Source: JBJXHC01 sp046160825 (GTDB taxonomy: Bacteria > Bacteroidota > Ignavibacteria > UBA10030 > UBA6906). Taken from it: 64,000 bases of DNA. The position numbers and the translations under genes are program-made. This document shows positions 45,995-55,038 of this stretch, piece after piece (position 1 is the first letter of the stretch; each line of letters opens with the position of its first letter). The DNA lies in NCBI GenBank assembly GCA_046160825.1, contig JBJXHC010000051.1, positions 1-64,000 of the forward strand, in the 5' to 3' direction. The notes under the pieces were generated by a model, which was given only the letters and a program-made list of their open reading frames with translations, ran no database searches and was not told where the DNA came from.

Positions 45995-46438
45995 TTATTT
46001 CGTGAACACCCGGTGTGCGATCTCTTCGTAACTCTCGGATTGTTTCTTCAGGTACTCTTTATACATTCCTGGATTCCACACTTCTATACGCTCGAGCACT
46101 CCGAGAATGAGCACTTCGTTTTCAATCGCTGCGAACTGCAAAAGCTCTTTGGGAATCGTAATTCGTGACTGACCATCAAGTTGAGAATCAATTGCCCATT
46201 GCAGAAGGGTGCGCGTGAAGTAACGATGCTGAGGATCGGATGGCGAGAGTTTTCGGACTGCGGCTTCCAGGGCATTCCATTCATCAAGGGGGTAGATGAA
46301 CAAACACTGTTCAAACCCGCGCGTGAGAACAAACGTGTCGTTCGCTTCGAGAGAAACATTCTTCCGCAGCTTGACCGGGATGTTTATCCGCCCCTTGTTG
46401 TCAACGGAGTATGAGTAGGATCCTTTGAAGGAGGACAT
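45995..46438 (-). CDS. mraZ: Transcriptional regulator MraZ
   Basis: MraZ is a SpoVT/AbrB-like dodecameric DNA-binding protein that controls the dcw operon, repressing it in E. coli. The 147-residue product has two MraZ repeats: DNKGRINIPVKLR near 15 and DGQSRITIPKELL near 90. The frame is open from 46486, but the family starts near SSFKGSY, so the ATG at 46438 is chosen. The upstream region carries a sigma70 promoter (46515-46542) and three TGGGN boxes (46481-46506), indicating autoregulation. Confidence 0.95.
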   Translation of the reverse strand: MSSFKGSYSYSVDNKGRINIPVKLRKNVSLEANDTFVLTRGFEQCLFIYPLDEWNALEAAVRKLSPSDPQHRYFTRTLLQWAIDSQLDGQSRITIPKELLQFAAIENEVLILGVLERIEVWNPGMYKEYLKKQSESYEEIAHRVFTK

Positions 46439-46480
46439 TTGAACATTAAAATTAAGGCATTTTCGGTGAGCGGAATGATT

Positions 46481-46506
46481 ACCCACCAGTTACCCACTTT
46501 TCCCCA
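46481..46506 (-). promoter_or_regulatory. MraZ operator (three TGGGN boxes)
   Basis: On the minus strand TGGGG (46506-46502), TGGGT (46496-46492) and TGGGT (46485-46481) are spaced by 5 and 6 nt. This is the triple direct-repeat site known for MraZ. The boxes lie just downstream of the expected transcription start, where bound MraZ would block transcription. A 13-bp copy of the last box with its flanks recurs at 46618-46630. Confidence 0.75.
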
Positions 46507-46514
46507 CGACTCCA

Positions 46515-46542
46515 AAGATAGGGTTTTGAATCTGAAAGTCAA
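46515..46542 (-). promoter_or_regulatory. Promoter of the dcw cluster
   Basis: TTGACT (46542-46537) and TATCTT (46520-46515) are separated by 16 bp on the minus strand. Transcription would start near 46508, giving a leader of about 70 nt that contains the MraZ boxes. No ribosome-binding site precedes the ATG. Confidence 0.65.
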
Positions 46543-46620
46543 GAGCAAAGTTGCTTGAATTGAATTACTTTTGAGGATTTATGGTTAGCTGAAAAATTGC
46601 GGATAAATTCGTGGTGGTGA

Positions 46621-49600
46621 TTACCCACCAAGGGCGGATTGCTCTTTTTGGGAATGGACCAAGTGTGATAAAAGTTCCAGGCATTGGCCTGAGGGGCTCT
46701 TGCTCATATATCCTTTGCCAAAGTTAGCGGTCAGAACCAAGGCATCCTTGGTATTCTTAAGTATGACACCCATCGATCTGGAGCTGGCGATCCTAGTCAT
46801 AAGTTGTTGGAAGTCCTCGGATTCATAAAAGCGCTTGTTGGAGGATGGTGGAAACTGCAGTTCCGCTCCTGATTGGCCAATTTTTACTTTCCTAAAGCCA
46901 ATCTTAGCGGCAAGAAGCTTAACGCGAATGATACTGATGAGCTCGTTGAATTCGGTCGGATTCGGTCCGAACCGATCTCGTACCTCATGGACCATTTCGT
47001 CAAGTTGGGCTTGGCTGCTGATCGCATAAAGCCTTCTATAGATCTCCAGACGTTCCGCATCATTCTCCACGTATGATTTCGGAATCAACGCACTCACGGT
47101 GGAATCCACAATGGTTTCTGTGGACGAGAGAGACTGGCGGATTTCGCCAGCGAAGAGATCCTGGAATTCCTCGTCCTTCAGTTCTCCAACCGCTTCTTCC
47201 AAAATCCTTGTGTACGTCTCAAAGCCCATGGTTTCAATGAACCCGCTCTGCTCGGCACCAAGAAGATTTCCCGCGCCGCGGATTTCCAGGTCGCGCATCG
47301 CGAGGTGAAAGCCCGAACCCAACTCCGTGAATTCCTCAACAGCCTGAAGTCGGAGAAGCGTATTCTTGGGAAGAGCACCCAGCGGTGGCGTGAGAAGGTA
47401 AGCGTACGCCTGAACATTCGATCGTCCGACTCGTCCGCGCAACTGATACAACTCAGCCATGCCAAACCGGTCGGCTCGATTAATAATAATGGTGTTCACG
47501 TTCGGGATATCCAGCCCGGATTCTATTATTTTAGTACAGACGAGGACGTCAAACTTTTTCTCCAGAAAATCCAACATCACTTCCTCAAGCTCATGGCCTT
47601 GCATCTGACCGTGCGCGTATCGCACGCGCACGCCGGGGACTGCTCGCTGAATTTGCTTGCAGGTGTCTTCGATGTTGCTTACCCGGTCATGGACGAAGTA
47701 CACCTGGCCGCTACGTCCCGTTTCTTTAATGATGGCGTCCCGGATAAGATCGTCGCTGTATTGTGTAACCTCCGTTATCACGGGACGGCGGTTTCGCGGA
47801 GGGGTAGCGATAATGGAAAGATCGCGGGCACCCATCAGGGAGAAATGCAGCGTACGTGGTATGGGTGTTGCCGTGAGTGTCAACGTATCCACGTTTGCTT
47901 TGATCCGGCGGAGTTTTTCTTTGGCTGTCACACCAAAGCGGTGCTCCTCGTCGATAATCAGGAGTCCAAGGTCCTTAAACAAAACGTCCTTCGATAACAA
48001 CCTGTGCGTGCCGATGATGACATCCACCCCTCCGGTCTTCAATGCTTCTGTAATGGAAGTCTGCTCGGCTTTTGAGTTGAACCGTGTAAGAGCCCGCACG
48101 TTTATCGAATACCGCGACGTCCGATCGATGAATGTGTTGAGATGCTGCAGCGCTAGAATTGTGGTTGGAACGAGTACTGCTGCCTGCTTCCCACTCATGA
48201 CTGCTTTGAATGCGGCACGGACCGCAACTTCTGTTTTTCCAAATCCAACATCTCCACAGATCAACCGGTCCATCGGTGCTGGCGCTTCCATGTCTTGTTT
48301 CACCTCGCGCGTGGCTTTTGCCTGGTCGAATGTATCCTCGTACATGAACGACGCCTCAAGCTCCATTTGCCAGGGCGTATCCGCAACGAAGGCAAATCCC
48401 TGTGTGCTTTTGCGCTTAGCATACAGTTTGATGAGATCGCGGGCAATGTCCTTGATTCGCTTCTTCGCCCGGGCCTTGAGTTTCTCCCAATCCGGACGTC
48501 CGAGACGGGTGAGCTTGGGGACATGCCCTTCCTTCGAAGAGAACCTTTGGACGCGATTCAAATAGTTGAGATTGACATAGAGTGTATCGCCCCCATCGTA
48601 CGATAGCGTTAGCACCTCCTGTTCTGTTCCCTGCACCGTAATCTTTTTGAGACCATCAAATTTCCCTATGCCGTGGTCGGTGTGTACAACAAAGTCGCCA
48701 CGCCGTAATTGGCGCGCTTCCTTTTCTGAAAACCCCCGTAGCCGCGGTTTACGCTTGCCGCCTCTGCGTTTCAGGCGGTTGAATATCTGATGTTCCGTGA
48801 AAACAGCAATCTTTAGATCGTCAATCCGGAATCCGCTGAAAAGCGAAGTGTCGGTGAACGTCAGACGCGAGAGATCAAGTTGAACTGTTTCTTCGTTCTC
48901 ATCATCACTTTCACGATCAGCCAACAAATCTTTCAGTCGGGCCAGTTCGGACTGCGTATCGCATGTGAGGAATATTTGGTAGTCACGCTGCTGTAGGTCG
49001 CTCAAAGTCTGTCGTAGGAAGCGTGTGTTTCCGTTAATGGCCGGTTGCGAAACCGAAGAAAAATCGGCGGCCACGGTTCCCGCGTATGGTATGCTGACAA
49101 TATCGGCTCGTGTGAAACGCGAGAGACCGCCGACAACGGCTGACCAACGATCTTCTGTATCTTCCCGGACATTTCTCTCGATAGATCTACGAATGAGTTC
49201 GGGTTCCAGAAGGAAGATGACTGCTTGCGGCGAAATGAAATCAACGATCGTGGCAGTATGTTCCGTGTTGGGACTCTCTTCGCTCAGAGTATTGGGGACG
49301 ACCGTTGCAAGCTCCAGTTCCTTGATCGACCGTTGCGACAACGCATCAAACTCGCGTATGGACTCAATGCGATCACCGAAGAACTCCACGCGCACCGGAT
49401 GGTCTCCTGCAAATGGGAACACGTCAAGGATTCCGCCCCGTACGGCAAAATCACCGCGGGCCTCAACGAAGTCGCTTTTCTGAAAGCCGAGTTCAGCGAG
49501 AAGCTGCGTCGTGGTGGAGAAATCTGTGTCCACACCTCTTCGCAACTCCAATACTTGTTGTGTGATAAACAGCGGTGGCGGGAGTTTTCTGAAAAGAGCT

Positions 49601-49953
49601 TCTCCCGGTACAACGAGCAATCCCGGTGGCTTTGTCGTGAGCACTCGAAGCGTCTCAACGTCACCCGGATGATCGCCAACAGAAGTTGGGTGACCCTGTT
49701 TCTCAACGCCGAACACTCCTGCCGAAGCTCCAAATTGAAGAAAATCTTCATGCAACTGGATCGCCTGTTCCCGGTCACTCGTCACGATCAAGCACTGACG
49801 CTGGATATCTCCCTGCAGCGACGTGAGCATGACTGAGACCAAAGACCCGGACACGCCGGTAATCACCACTGGCTGTTGTGGAGAGTTCAGCGATTCGACC
49901 AACCGCTGGAACGGAGCGTAACCGCTTAGCGTTAATGTGATTTCGTTAATCAT
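46621..49953 (-). CDS. mfd: Transcription-repair coupling factor Mfd
   Basis: Mfd is a translocase that removes stalled RNA polymerase at DNA lesions and recruits UvrA. The 1110-residue product has an N-terminal UvrB-homology region, an RNA polymerase interaction domain (near 430-490; DFVVHTDHGIGKF), and a RecG-type helicase core with Walker A GDVGFGKTEVAVRAA, the DEEH box and the TRG motif, followed by the C-terminal autoinhibitory domain. The stop overlaps sequence repeated in the mraZ operator. It precedes mraZ by 182 bp and follows murQ by 79 bp on the same strand. Confidence 0.96.
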   Translation of the reverse strand: MINEITLTLSGYAPFQRLVESLNSPQQPVVITGVSGSLVSVMLTSLQGDIQRQCLIVTSDREQAIQLHEDFLQFGASAGVFGVEKQGHPTSVGDHPGDVETLRVLTTKPPGLLVVPGEALFRKLPPPLFITQQVLELRRGVDTDFSTTTQLLAELGFQKSDFVEARGDFAVRGGILDVFPFAGDHPVRVEFFGDRIESIREFDALSQRSIKELELATVVPNTLSEESPNTEHTATIVDFISPQAVIFLLEPELIRRSIERNVREDTEDRWSAVVGGLSRFTRADIVSIPYAGTVAADFSSVSQPAINGNTRFLRQTLSDLQQRDYQIFLTCDTQSELARLKDLLADRESDDENEETVQLDLSRLTFTDTSLFSGFRIDDLKIAVFTEHQIFNRLKRRGGKRKPRLRGFSEKEARQLRRGDFVVHTDHGIGKFDGLKKITVQGTEQEVLTLSYDGGDTLYVNLNYLNRVQRFSSKEGHVPKLTRLGRPDWEKLKARAKKRIKDIARDLIKLYAKRKSTQGFAFVADTPWQMELEASFMYEDTFDQAKATREVKQDMEAPAPMDRLICGDVGFGKTEVAVRAAFKAVMSGKQAAVLVPTTILALQHLNTFIDRTSRYSINVRALTRFNSKAEQTSITEALKTGGVDVIIGTHRLLSKDVLFKDLGLLIIDEEHRFGVTAKEKLRRIKANVDTLTLTATPIPRTLHFSLMGARDLSIIATPPRNRRPVITEVTQYSDDLIRDAIIKETGRSGQVYFVHDRVSNIEDTCKQIQRAVPGVRVRYAHGQMQGHELEEVMLDFLEKKFDVLVCTKIIESGLDIPNVNTIIINRADRFGMAELYQLRGRVGRSNVQAYAYLLTPPLGALPKNTLLRLQAVEEFTELGSGFHLAMRDLEIRGAGNLLGAEQSGFIETMGFETYTRILEEAVGELKDEEFQDLFAGEIRQSLSSTETIVDSTVSALIPKSYVENDAERLEIYRRLYAISSQAQLDEMVHEVRDRFGPNPTEFNELISIIRVKLLAAKIGFRKVKIGQSGAELQFPPSSNKRFYESEDFQQLMTRIASSRSMGVILKNTKDALVLTANFGKGYMSKSPSGQCLELLSHLVHSQKEQSALGG

Positions 49954-50032
49954 CTATAAACGTACCTTGCCCTGCCACTATCCGATTTCCTTGAATAGTG
50001 GTAGAGCTGTTTTTTGTTCTATCGTTTGTTCT

Positions 50033-50953
50033 CTATTCCTTTATCGCACGACGGACAAATCCATCTGCATCCCGGAGAACTGCACGGGCCGTGGCAGCAT
50101 CAATGCCGCGCTTGATCATGACAATCGCCGTCTTGACGTTGCCACCAGCGTCTACGAGTCTTGTTGCGGCCGTGTCATAACTGACGTCTGTTGCCATCAT
50201 GATAATGCGCTTGGCTCGCTCTTCGAGTTTTTTGTTTGTCAGTTGCAGGTCGACCATCATGTTTGCGTACACCTTGCCGAGACGGATCATTGAGACCGTA
50301 CTAATCATATTGAGCACGAGCTTTTGAGCTGTCCCGGATTTCAGACGCGTCGAGCCCATGAGTACCTCTGGCCCCACTTCGGGACAAATAGCAACATCGA
50401 CATCGAGATCAAATTCTGCTCGCGGATTTGTGGTAACATAGATTGTCTTTGCTCCCAAACTCTTTGCATGTGCGACTGCCTTAACCACGTACGGTGTGCG
50501 TCTGCTTGCCGCGATTCCACAGACAACATCTCCCGATCCGACCGCAAGAGCGTCAATATCAATCATCGCTTGTTGCGTGTTATCTTCAGCGCCTTCCTGT
50601 GAGCGAAACATTGCAGCATTGCCCCCAGCGATCACGCCGGTGATTTGCCTGGGGTCCGTTCCAAAAGTCGGCGGACATTCGGATGCATCAATCACACCGA
50701 GTCTCCCGCTTGACCCTGCGCCAACATAAATCAGCCTGCCGCCACTCCTGAGCGCCGCAACGACAAGGTCGACTGCTTGAGCAATGAAATATATCTCATG
50801 TTCAACCGCATGAGCAACATTCTTGTCCTCGGCGTTAATGAGTTTAAGAACAGTGGTGGTTGGAAGAGAATCAATCTCTTCTGTGTTTGGATTTCTCTGC
50901 TCTGTCAAAAGCTGTGAGAGATCTCTAAACAATTCAATATCATTTTTCATCAT
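50033..50953 (-). CDS. murQ: N-acetylmuramic acid 6-phosphate etherase
   Basis: MurQ cleaves the lactyl ether of MurNAc-6-phosphate, giving GlcNAc-6-phosphate and lactate, in cell-wall recycling. The 306-residue product has the SIS-domain motif YVGAGSSGRLGVIDASEC and the GxVxGxIAGG-like IAGGNAA segment, plus a C-terminal helical domain with SYDTAATRLVDA. ATG codons at 50953 and 50950 are both possible starts. It lies 5 nt after rsmG, in the place where parAB often sits in other bacteria. No anmK or murP is in the window. Confidence 0.94.
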   Translation of the reverse strand: MMKNDIELFRDLSQLLTEQRNPNTEEIDSLPTTTVLKLINAEDKNVAHAVEHEIYFIAQAVDLVVAALRSGGRLIYVGAGSSGRLGVIDASECPPTFGTDPRQITGVIAGGNAAMFRSQEGAEDNTQQAMIDIDALAVGSGDVVCGIAASRRTPYVVKAVAHAKSLGAKTIYVTTNPRAEFDLDVDVAICPEVGPEVLMGSTRLKSGTAQKLVLNMISTVSMIRLGKVYANMMVDLQLTNKKLEERAKRIIMMATDVSYDTAATRLVDAGGNVKTAIVMIKRGIDAATARAVLRDADGFVRRAIKE

Positions 50954-50958
50954 AACGG

Positions 50959-51654
50959 TTATAAATTTGTAATGACAAGTTTCTTATCGTCAAGGCCGAT
51001 TCTGTCAATACCATCGAATGAAATACCAACAACACGGCTATTTGTTAAGGCTTTTCTATTTGCCATTTCCACTTCTCCGGAGATATCTCCGCCCTTCATT
51101 GCCAATAACGCCGGTAATTGAAATGATTCTCCGGTCCTAATTAATCTGAGACTGTACGATGAATGTCTGGCGAATGGCTTTGACCAGGCAACAAGCTCGT
51201 GCAATGGCGCGACGGCCCTTGCAAGGCTAATATCAAATGACTGGCAAAGGTCGGGATTTTTCTTCAGTTCTTCAGTTCTCCCGGACATGGCAGAGACATT
51301 CGGCAATGCAAGGTTCATGAGCATATCACTAACAGCATTGATCTTTTTTTTGACAGAGTCGACAAGGACAAAAGAAATGTCGGGCCTTGCTATCGCGAGC
51401 GGTATCCCGGGAAGGCCACCACCAGTACCAATATCAATAATTCGAATGCCGGCCGGAAGGTCCACAATAAAAAGCAATGCAAGAGAATGAATAATGTGCG
51501 ATCCCCAAACATCATCATTTGCCCTTGAAACGAGATTAATTTTTGAGTTCCAAGCGAGAAGCTGGTCAACATATTGGGAAAGAAGCTGAGTCTGATCCTC
51601 TGTTAATGAAACACCATTACCACTAAGTATTTTGAAGGCCGATGCTTTGTCCAA
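50959..51654 (-). CDS. rsmG: 16S rRNA (guanine-527-N7) methyltransferase
   Basis: RsmG (GidB) methylates G527 of 16S rRNA with S-adenosylmethionine. The 231-residue product has the SAM-binding motif IIDIGTGGGLPGIPLAI and the VLVDSVKKKI segment. It starts right at the mnmG stop, as in the common mnmG-rsmG pair. A parS-like site (51661-51676) covers the last codons of mnmG. Confidence 0.94.
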   Translation of the reverse strand: MDKASAFKILSGNGVSLTEDQTQLLSQYVDQLLAWNSKINLVSRANDDVWGSHIIHSLALLFIVDLPAGIRIIDIGTGGGLPGIPLAIARPDISFVLVDSVKKKINAVSDMLMNLALPNVSAMSGRTEELKKNPDLCQSFDISLARAVAPLHELVAWSKPFARHSSYSLRLIRTGESFQLPALLAMKGGDISGEVEMANRKALTNSRVVGISFDGIDRIGLDDKKLVITNL

Positions 51655-53556
51655 TCAGATGCTTTCACGTGAAACGTAACCGCGAACTGCTATCATCAAA
51701 AGAGAGAGATCGGCGCTGGTGACCCCGCTTATTCTAGAGGCCTGTCCTATTGTCGTTGGTCTTATACGGCTCAATTTCTCCTTGCCTTCGGTGCTAAGTG
51801 ATTTTACATCTGAGAAAGTAAAGTGCTTGGGGATTTGCATTGACTCACTCTTGTCAAACTGTGCGATCTGAACTCCTTGTCGTTTGATGTATCCATCATA
51901 CTTTATTTCAATCTCCACCCTCTCCCTTATTTGCTTTGTCGATAGAGCATCACGCAGGTAATCAGGTATGGATAATCTTGAGATGATACTCTCAATATTC
52001 ACTTCTGGTCGACGGAGCAACTGAGCTGCGCTAACTGGTTCGGAAACCTCTTGTGTTCTCATTGATGAAAGTAGAGGGTTGGCATCCTGGGGCTTGACGA
52101 ATATACGCTCAAACTCGTGGACGGCAAGATTAATACTTGATTCCTTTTTCTCAAGATGCGATATCTGAGAATTCGATACCAACCCAACCATATTTCCGCT
52201 CCGCATGAGCCTTGAGTCGGCATTATCCTGGCGAAGCAGAAGTCTGTACTCCGCCCTTGATGTGAAAATGCGATAAGGCTCTTCAGTTCCCTTGTTAATC
52301 AGATCGTCGATCATAACTCCAATATACGACTCGCTTCGCTTCAGAATGAACGAACTGGCGTTCTTCACTTTCAGAGCAGCATTGATTCCTGCCATCAAAC
52401 CCTGGGCTGCGGCTTCTTCGTAGCCACTGGTTCCATTTATTTGTCCGGCGAGGAATAGTCCGGAGACCAACTTCGTCTCAAGCGTGCTGTACAACTGATG
52501 CGGAGGAACAAAGTCATATTCAACTGCATACCCGGGACGTAGGATCACAGCACGCTCCAAACCTTGAACAGTGTGGAGAGCCTTCTCCTGGACGTGGTCT
52601 GGAAGGCTTGTTGAAAAGCCGTTTACATATACAATTCTTGATTCATATCCTTCTGGCTCAAGAAATATCTGATGTCGTTCTTTGTCAGCAAAGCGATTGA
52701 CCTTATCCTCAATCGAAGGACAATACCTTGGTCCAACACCCTTGATCCTCCCGGTGAACATTGGCGACTGCTCAAACCCATCCTTCAAAGCCACATGCGT
52801 AGCACCGTTCGTGTAAGTAAGGAACATTGGAATTTGAGTGTTTGATATGCTATGATTACTGAACGAAAATGGCTGCGGCTCCAGTTCGGGAAGTTGTTCC
52901 TCGGTAACTCCAAAGTCTATTGTGGAAATATCTATTCTGGGCGGAGTACCGGTTTTCAATCTTCCAAGCTGCAGCCCGAGCTTGGCAAGCATACTGGATA
53001 GGCCATGGGCCGCTGGTTCGCCGAATCGACCCCCAGCTGACTGCTTAAGTCCTGTATGCATCAAACCGCCCAAGAATGTGCCACTGCAAATTACCAATGC
53101 CTTGCAGCTGTACTCAACCCCAGCTCCTGATTCTATTCCAACAATGGCTTGGCCATCGGTCAATACATTTTCAACCGTGTCCTTTACAACGCACAAACTA
53201 TCCTGATTTTGAACTCTTCTTATTGCCTCTCTGCTGTACCAATCGCGGTCGCTTTGGCACCTTGGCGACCATATTGCCGGGCCTTTTGACCTGTTCAGCA
53301 TTCTAAAGTGAATACCGGTAGCATCGGCGATCTTACCCATTTCACCACCCAGCGCGTCAATTTCGCGAACCAAATGTCCTTTTGCAGAGCCACCAATAGC
53401 AGGGTTACAAGACATTCTGCCTATTGCGGCGGGATCCATGGTGAATAGCGCTGTCGAGCACCCAATACGCGATGCCGCAAGGGAGGCCTCAATACCTGCA
53501 TGGCCGCCACCAATAACTATGACGTCGTACTGATTCTTGCTTTGGCTTCGTTGCAC
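51655..53556 (-). CDS. mnmG: tRNA uridine-5-carboxymethylaminomethyl synthesis enzyme MnmG
   Basis: MnmG (GidA) is the FAD-dependent partner of MnmE in modifying U34 of tRNAs. The 633-residue product has the FAD-binding [10 protein letters not shown] motif, [14 protein letters not shown], and the TPPRID segment followed by [17 protein letters not shown]. The start is GTG (53554-53556), close behind mnmE. parS-like sites sit at both ends: 53549-53564 spans the GTG and 51661-51676 the last codons. Confidence 0.95.
   Translation of the reverse strand: MQRSQSKNQYDVIVIGGGHAGIEASLAASRIGCSTALFTMDPAAIGRMSCNPAIGGSAKGHLVREIDALGGEMGKIADATGIHFRMLNRSKGPAIWSPRCQSDRDWYSREAIRRVQNQDSLCVVKDTVENVLTDGQAIVGIESGAGVEYSCKALVICSGTFLGGLMHTGLKQSAGGRFGEPAAHGLSSMLAKLGLQLGRLKTGTPPRIDISTIDFGVTEEQLPELEPQPFSFSNHSISNTQIPMFLTYTNGATHVALKDGFEQSPMFTGRIKGVGPRYCPSIEDKVNRFADKERHQIFLEPEGYESRIVYVNGFSTSLPDHVQEKALHTVQGLERAVILRPGYAVEYDFVPPHQLYSTLETKLVSGLFLAGQINGTSGYEEAAAQGLMAGINAALKVKNASSFILKRSESYIGVMIDDLINKGTEEPYRIFTSRAEYRLLLRQDNADSRLMRSGNMVGLVSNSQISHLEKKESSINLAVHEFERIFVKPQDANPLLSSMRTQEVSEPVSAAQLLRRPEVNIESIISRLSIPDYLRDALSTKQIRERVEIEIKYDGYIKRQGVQIAQFDKSESMQIPKHFTFSDVKSLSTEGKEKLSRIRPTTIGQASRISGVTSADLSLLMIAVRGYVSRESI
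51661..51676. promoter_or_regulatory. parS-like site at the mnmG 3' end
   Basis: The 12-bp perfect palindrome TTTCACGTGAAA (51663-51674) is the core of the parS consensus TGTTTCACGTGAAACA; 13 of 16 positions match. It encodes part of the final MnmG residues. Likely a ParB-binding site near the origin. Confidence 0.65.
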
Positions 53557-53564
53557 GTGAAACT
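53549..53564. promoter_or_regulatory. parS-like site at the mnmG start
   Basis: CGTTGCACGTGAAACT matches the parS consensus at 13 of 16 positions and overlaps the mnmG GTG codon and the mnmE-mnmG gap. It has one mismatch inside the core, so it is weaker than the site at 51661. Confidence 0.55.
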
Positions 53565-54924
53565 ACTTCCCTATACAAAATGAGCCGAAGACCCTGTTTA
53601 GGATGTCATCAGTTGTGATCTCTCCGGTGATTTCAGAGAGCGAGTTCATCGCAGATCTAATGTCTGCGGCTGCCAGCTCCGTTGACCTTTGAGAATCTAT
53701 AGATGAAAGCGCAGCCTTCAGTGAGTTTACCGACGATGAAAGGGCTTCATAGTGTCTTAGACTTGAAATTTCAACATCTGATGTTGCAATCCGGTCCGAT
53801 GAAACAAGTCTTGAGAGTGATTTTTTTAGGGTAGGAATTCCTGCCCCAGTCTTTGACGAGACGGCCACCTTATCGTCAAGGATCTGGCGATCATGCTCGT
53901 GACTGCTGAGTAAGTCTATCTTGTTGAGAACCGTCAAGGACTTCTGCTGAGAGTGGGGGTCCTTTGTCGTGATGGAGCCCGGAATATCGGTGCAGTCAAT
54001 AACGGTTACAATAATATCTGAACTTTCAATATAGTCATGTGTTCTTTTGATACCTTCAACCTCCACCGGATCTTCCGAGGTCCTGATCCCAGCCGTATCA
54101 ATAAGACGAAAAAGTACACCATCTATTTGAATTGATTCTTCTATTGTGTCCCTTGTTGTACCCGCGATATGTGTTACAATTGATCTGTCTGAATTCAACA
54201 GGGCATTGAAAATACTCGATTTGCCTACATTGGGTTTTCCGATAATGGCAACGGTTACGCCTTCCCTATGTATTCTCCCTTGATCAAACGACTGGATTAA
54301 CGATTCGATTCTTGTGATTACATTATTCAGGCGTTCAGAGATGGCATCCTTGCTCGAAATTTCCACTCCCTCATCAGAAAAATCCAACTCCAGCTCCAAT
54401 AACGCACATATATCCAAAAGCTCTTGCTTGATTGATTCGACACAATCACTCAGTTTCCCGCGGAGCTGGTCCATTGATGTACTGATGGATCTTTTACTTT
54501 TTGCGGAAATGATGTTTGCAACTGCCTCGGCTTGTGCCAGATCGAGCTTGCCATTGAGGAATGCACGTTTGGTGAACTCTCCCGGATCTGCCTGTCGTAC
54601 TCCTCGCGAGAGTACAGACTCCAAAACTTGCTGTGACATCACCGTGCCACCGTGACAACTAATCTCCAGTAGATCTTCGCCTGTATATGAGTGTGGGGAT
54701 CGAAAAACCGAAACAAGCACCTCGTCAATGACTTTACCGCTTTGCGTGATAAGATGCCCAAGATGAATAGTATAGCCGGCTGCATCCGAGAGTGTGCGCT
54801 TGCCTTGAAAGATGGGATCGATAAGACTGAACGCAAGGGGTCCGCTGACACGCACGACAGAAATAGCCCCTTCACCCATGGCTGTTGATATGGCCCCGAT
54901 GGTGTCATCGCCCCGAAGTTTCAT
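53563..54924 (-). CDS. mnmE: tRNA modification GTPase MnmE
   Basis: MnmE is the GTPase partner of MnmG in tRNA U34 modification. The 453-residue product has an N-terminal tetrahydrofolate-binding domain ([15 protein letters not shown]), a G domain with [18 protein letters not shown] and NKID, and the C-terminal catalytic Cys motif FCIGK. The ATG at 54924 matches the family start. It lies upstream of mnmG with a 6-nt gap. The promoter at 54931-54959 would put the transcription start at or just before the ATG, so the message may be leaderless. Confidence 0.96.
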   Translation of the reverse strand: MKLRGDDTIGAISTAMGEGAISVVRVSGPLAFSLIDPIFQGKRTLSDAAGYTIHLGHLITQSGKVIDEVLVSVFRSPHSYTGEDLLEISCHGGTVMSQQVLESVLSRGVRQADPGEFTKRAFLNGKLDLAQAEAVANIISAKSKRSISTSMDQLRGKLSDCVESIKQELLDICALLELELDFSDEGVEISSKDAISERLNNVITRIESLIQSFDQGRIHREGVTVAIIGKPNVGKSSIFNALLNSDRSIVTHIAGTTRDTIEESIQIDGVLFRLIDTAGIRTSEDPVEVEGIKRTHDYIESSDIIVTVIDCTDIPGSITTKDPHSQQKSLTVLNKIDLLSSHEHDRQILDDKVAVSSKTGAGIPTLKKSLSRLVSSDRIATSDVEISSLRHYEALSSSVNSLKAALSSIDSQRSTELAAADIRSAMNSLSEITGEITTDDILNRVFGSFCIGK

Positions 54925-54930
54925 GAGGCA

Positions 54931-54959
54931 AAATTACGGATTTCCTCTTTGACTCGCAA
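54931..54959 (-). promoter_or_regulatory. Putative mnmE promoter, predicting a leaderless mRNA
   Basis: TTGCGA (54959-54954) and TAATTT (54936-54931) are separated by 17 bp on the minus strand; only 6 nt separate the -10 box from the ATG. The yidC terminator just upstream shows a separate transcript. Confidence 0.45.
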
Positions 54960-54974
54960 CGCGCACCAATGAAT

Positions 54975-55012
54975 CAAAAAAATGAAAAAGCCCGTCAACA
55001 ATCGACGGGCTT
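54975..55012 (-). terminator. Intrinsic terminator of the rpmH-rnpA-yidD-yidC operon
   Basis: On the minus strand GCCCGTC and GACGGGC (arms 55010-55004 and 54996-54990) form a perfect 7-bp stem with a 7-nt loop, extended by one A-T pair, followed by TTTTTCATTTTTTT. It lies about 27 nt after the yidC stop, so mnmE begins a new transcript. Confidence 0.85.
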
Positions 55013-55038
55013 CACGGCTACCTCAATGAACCTTGCGC

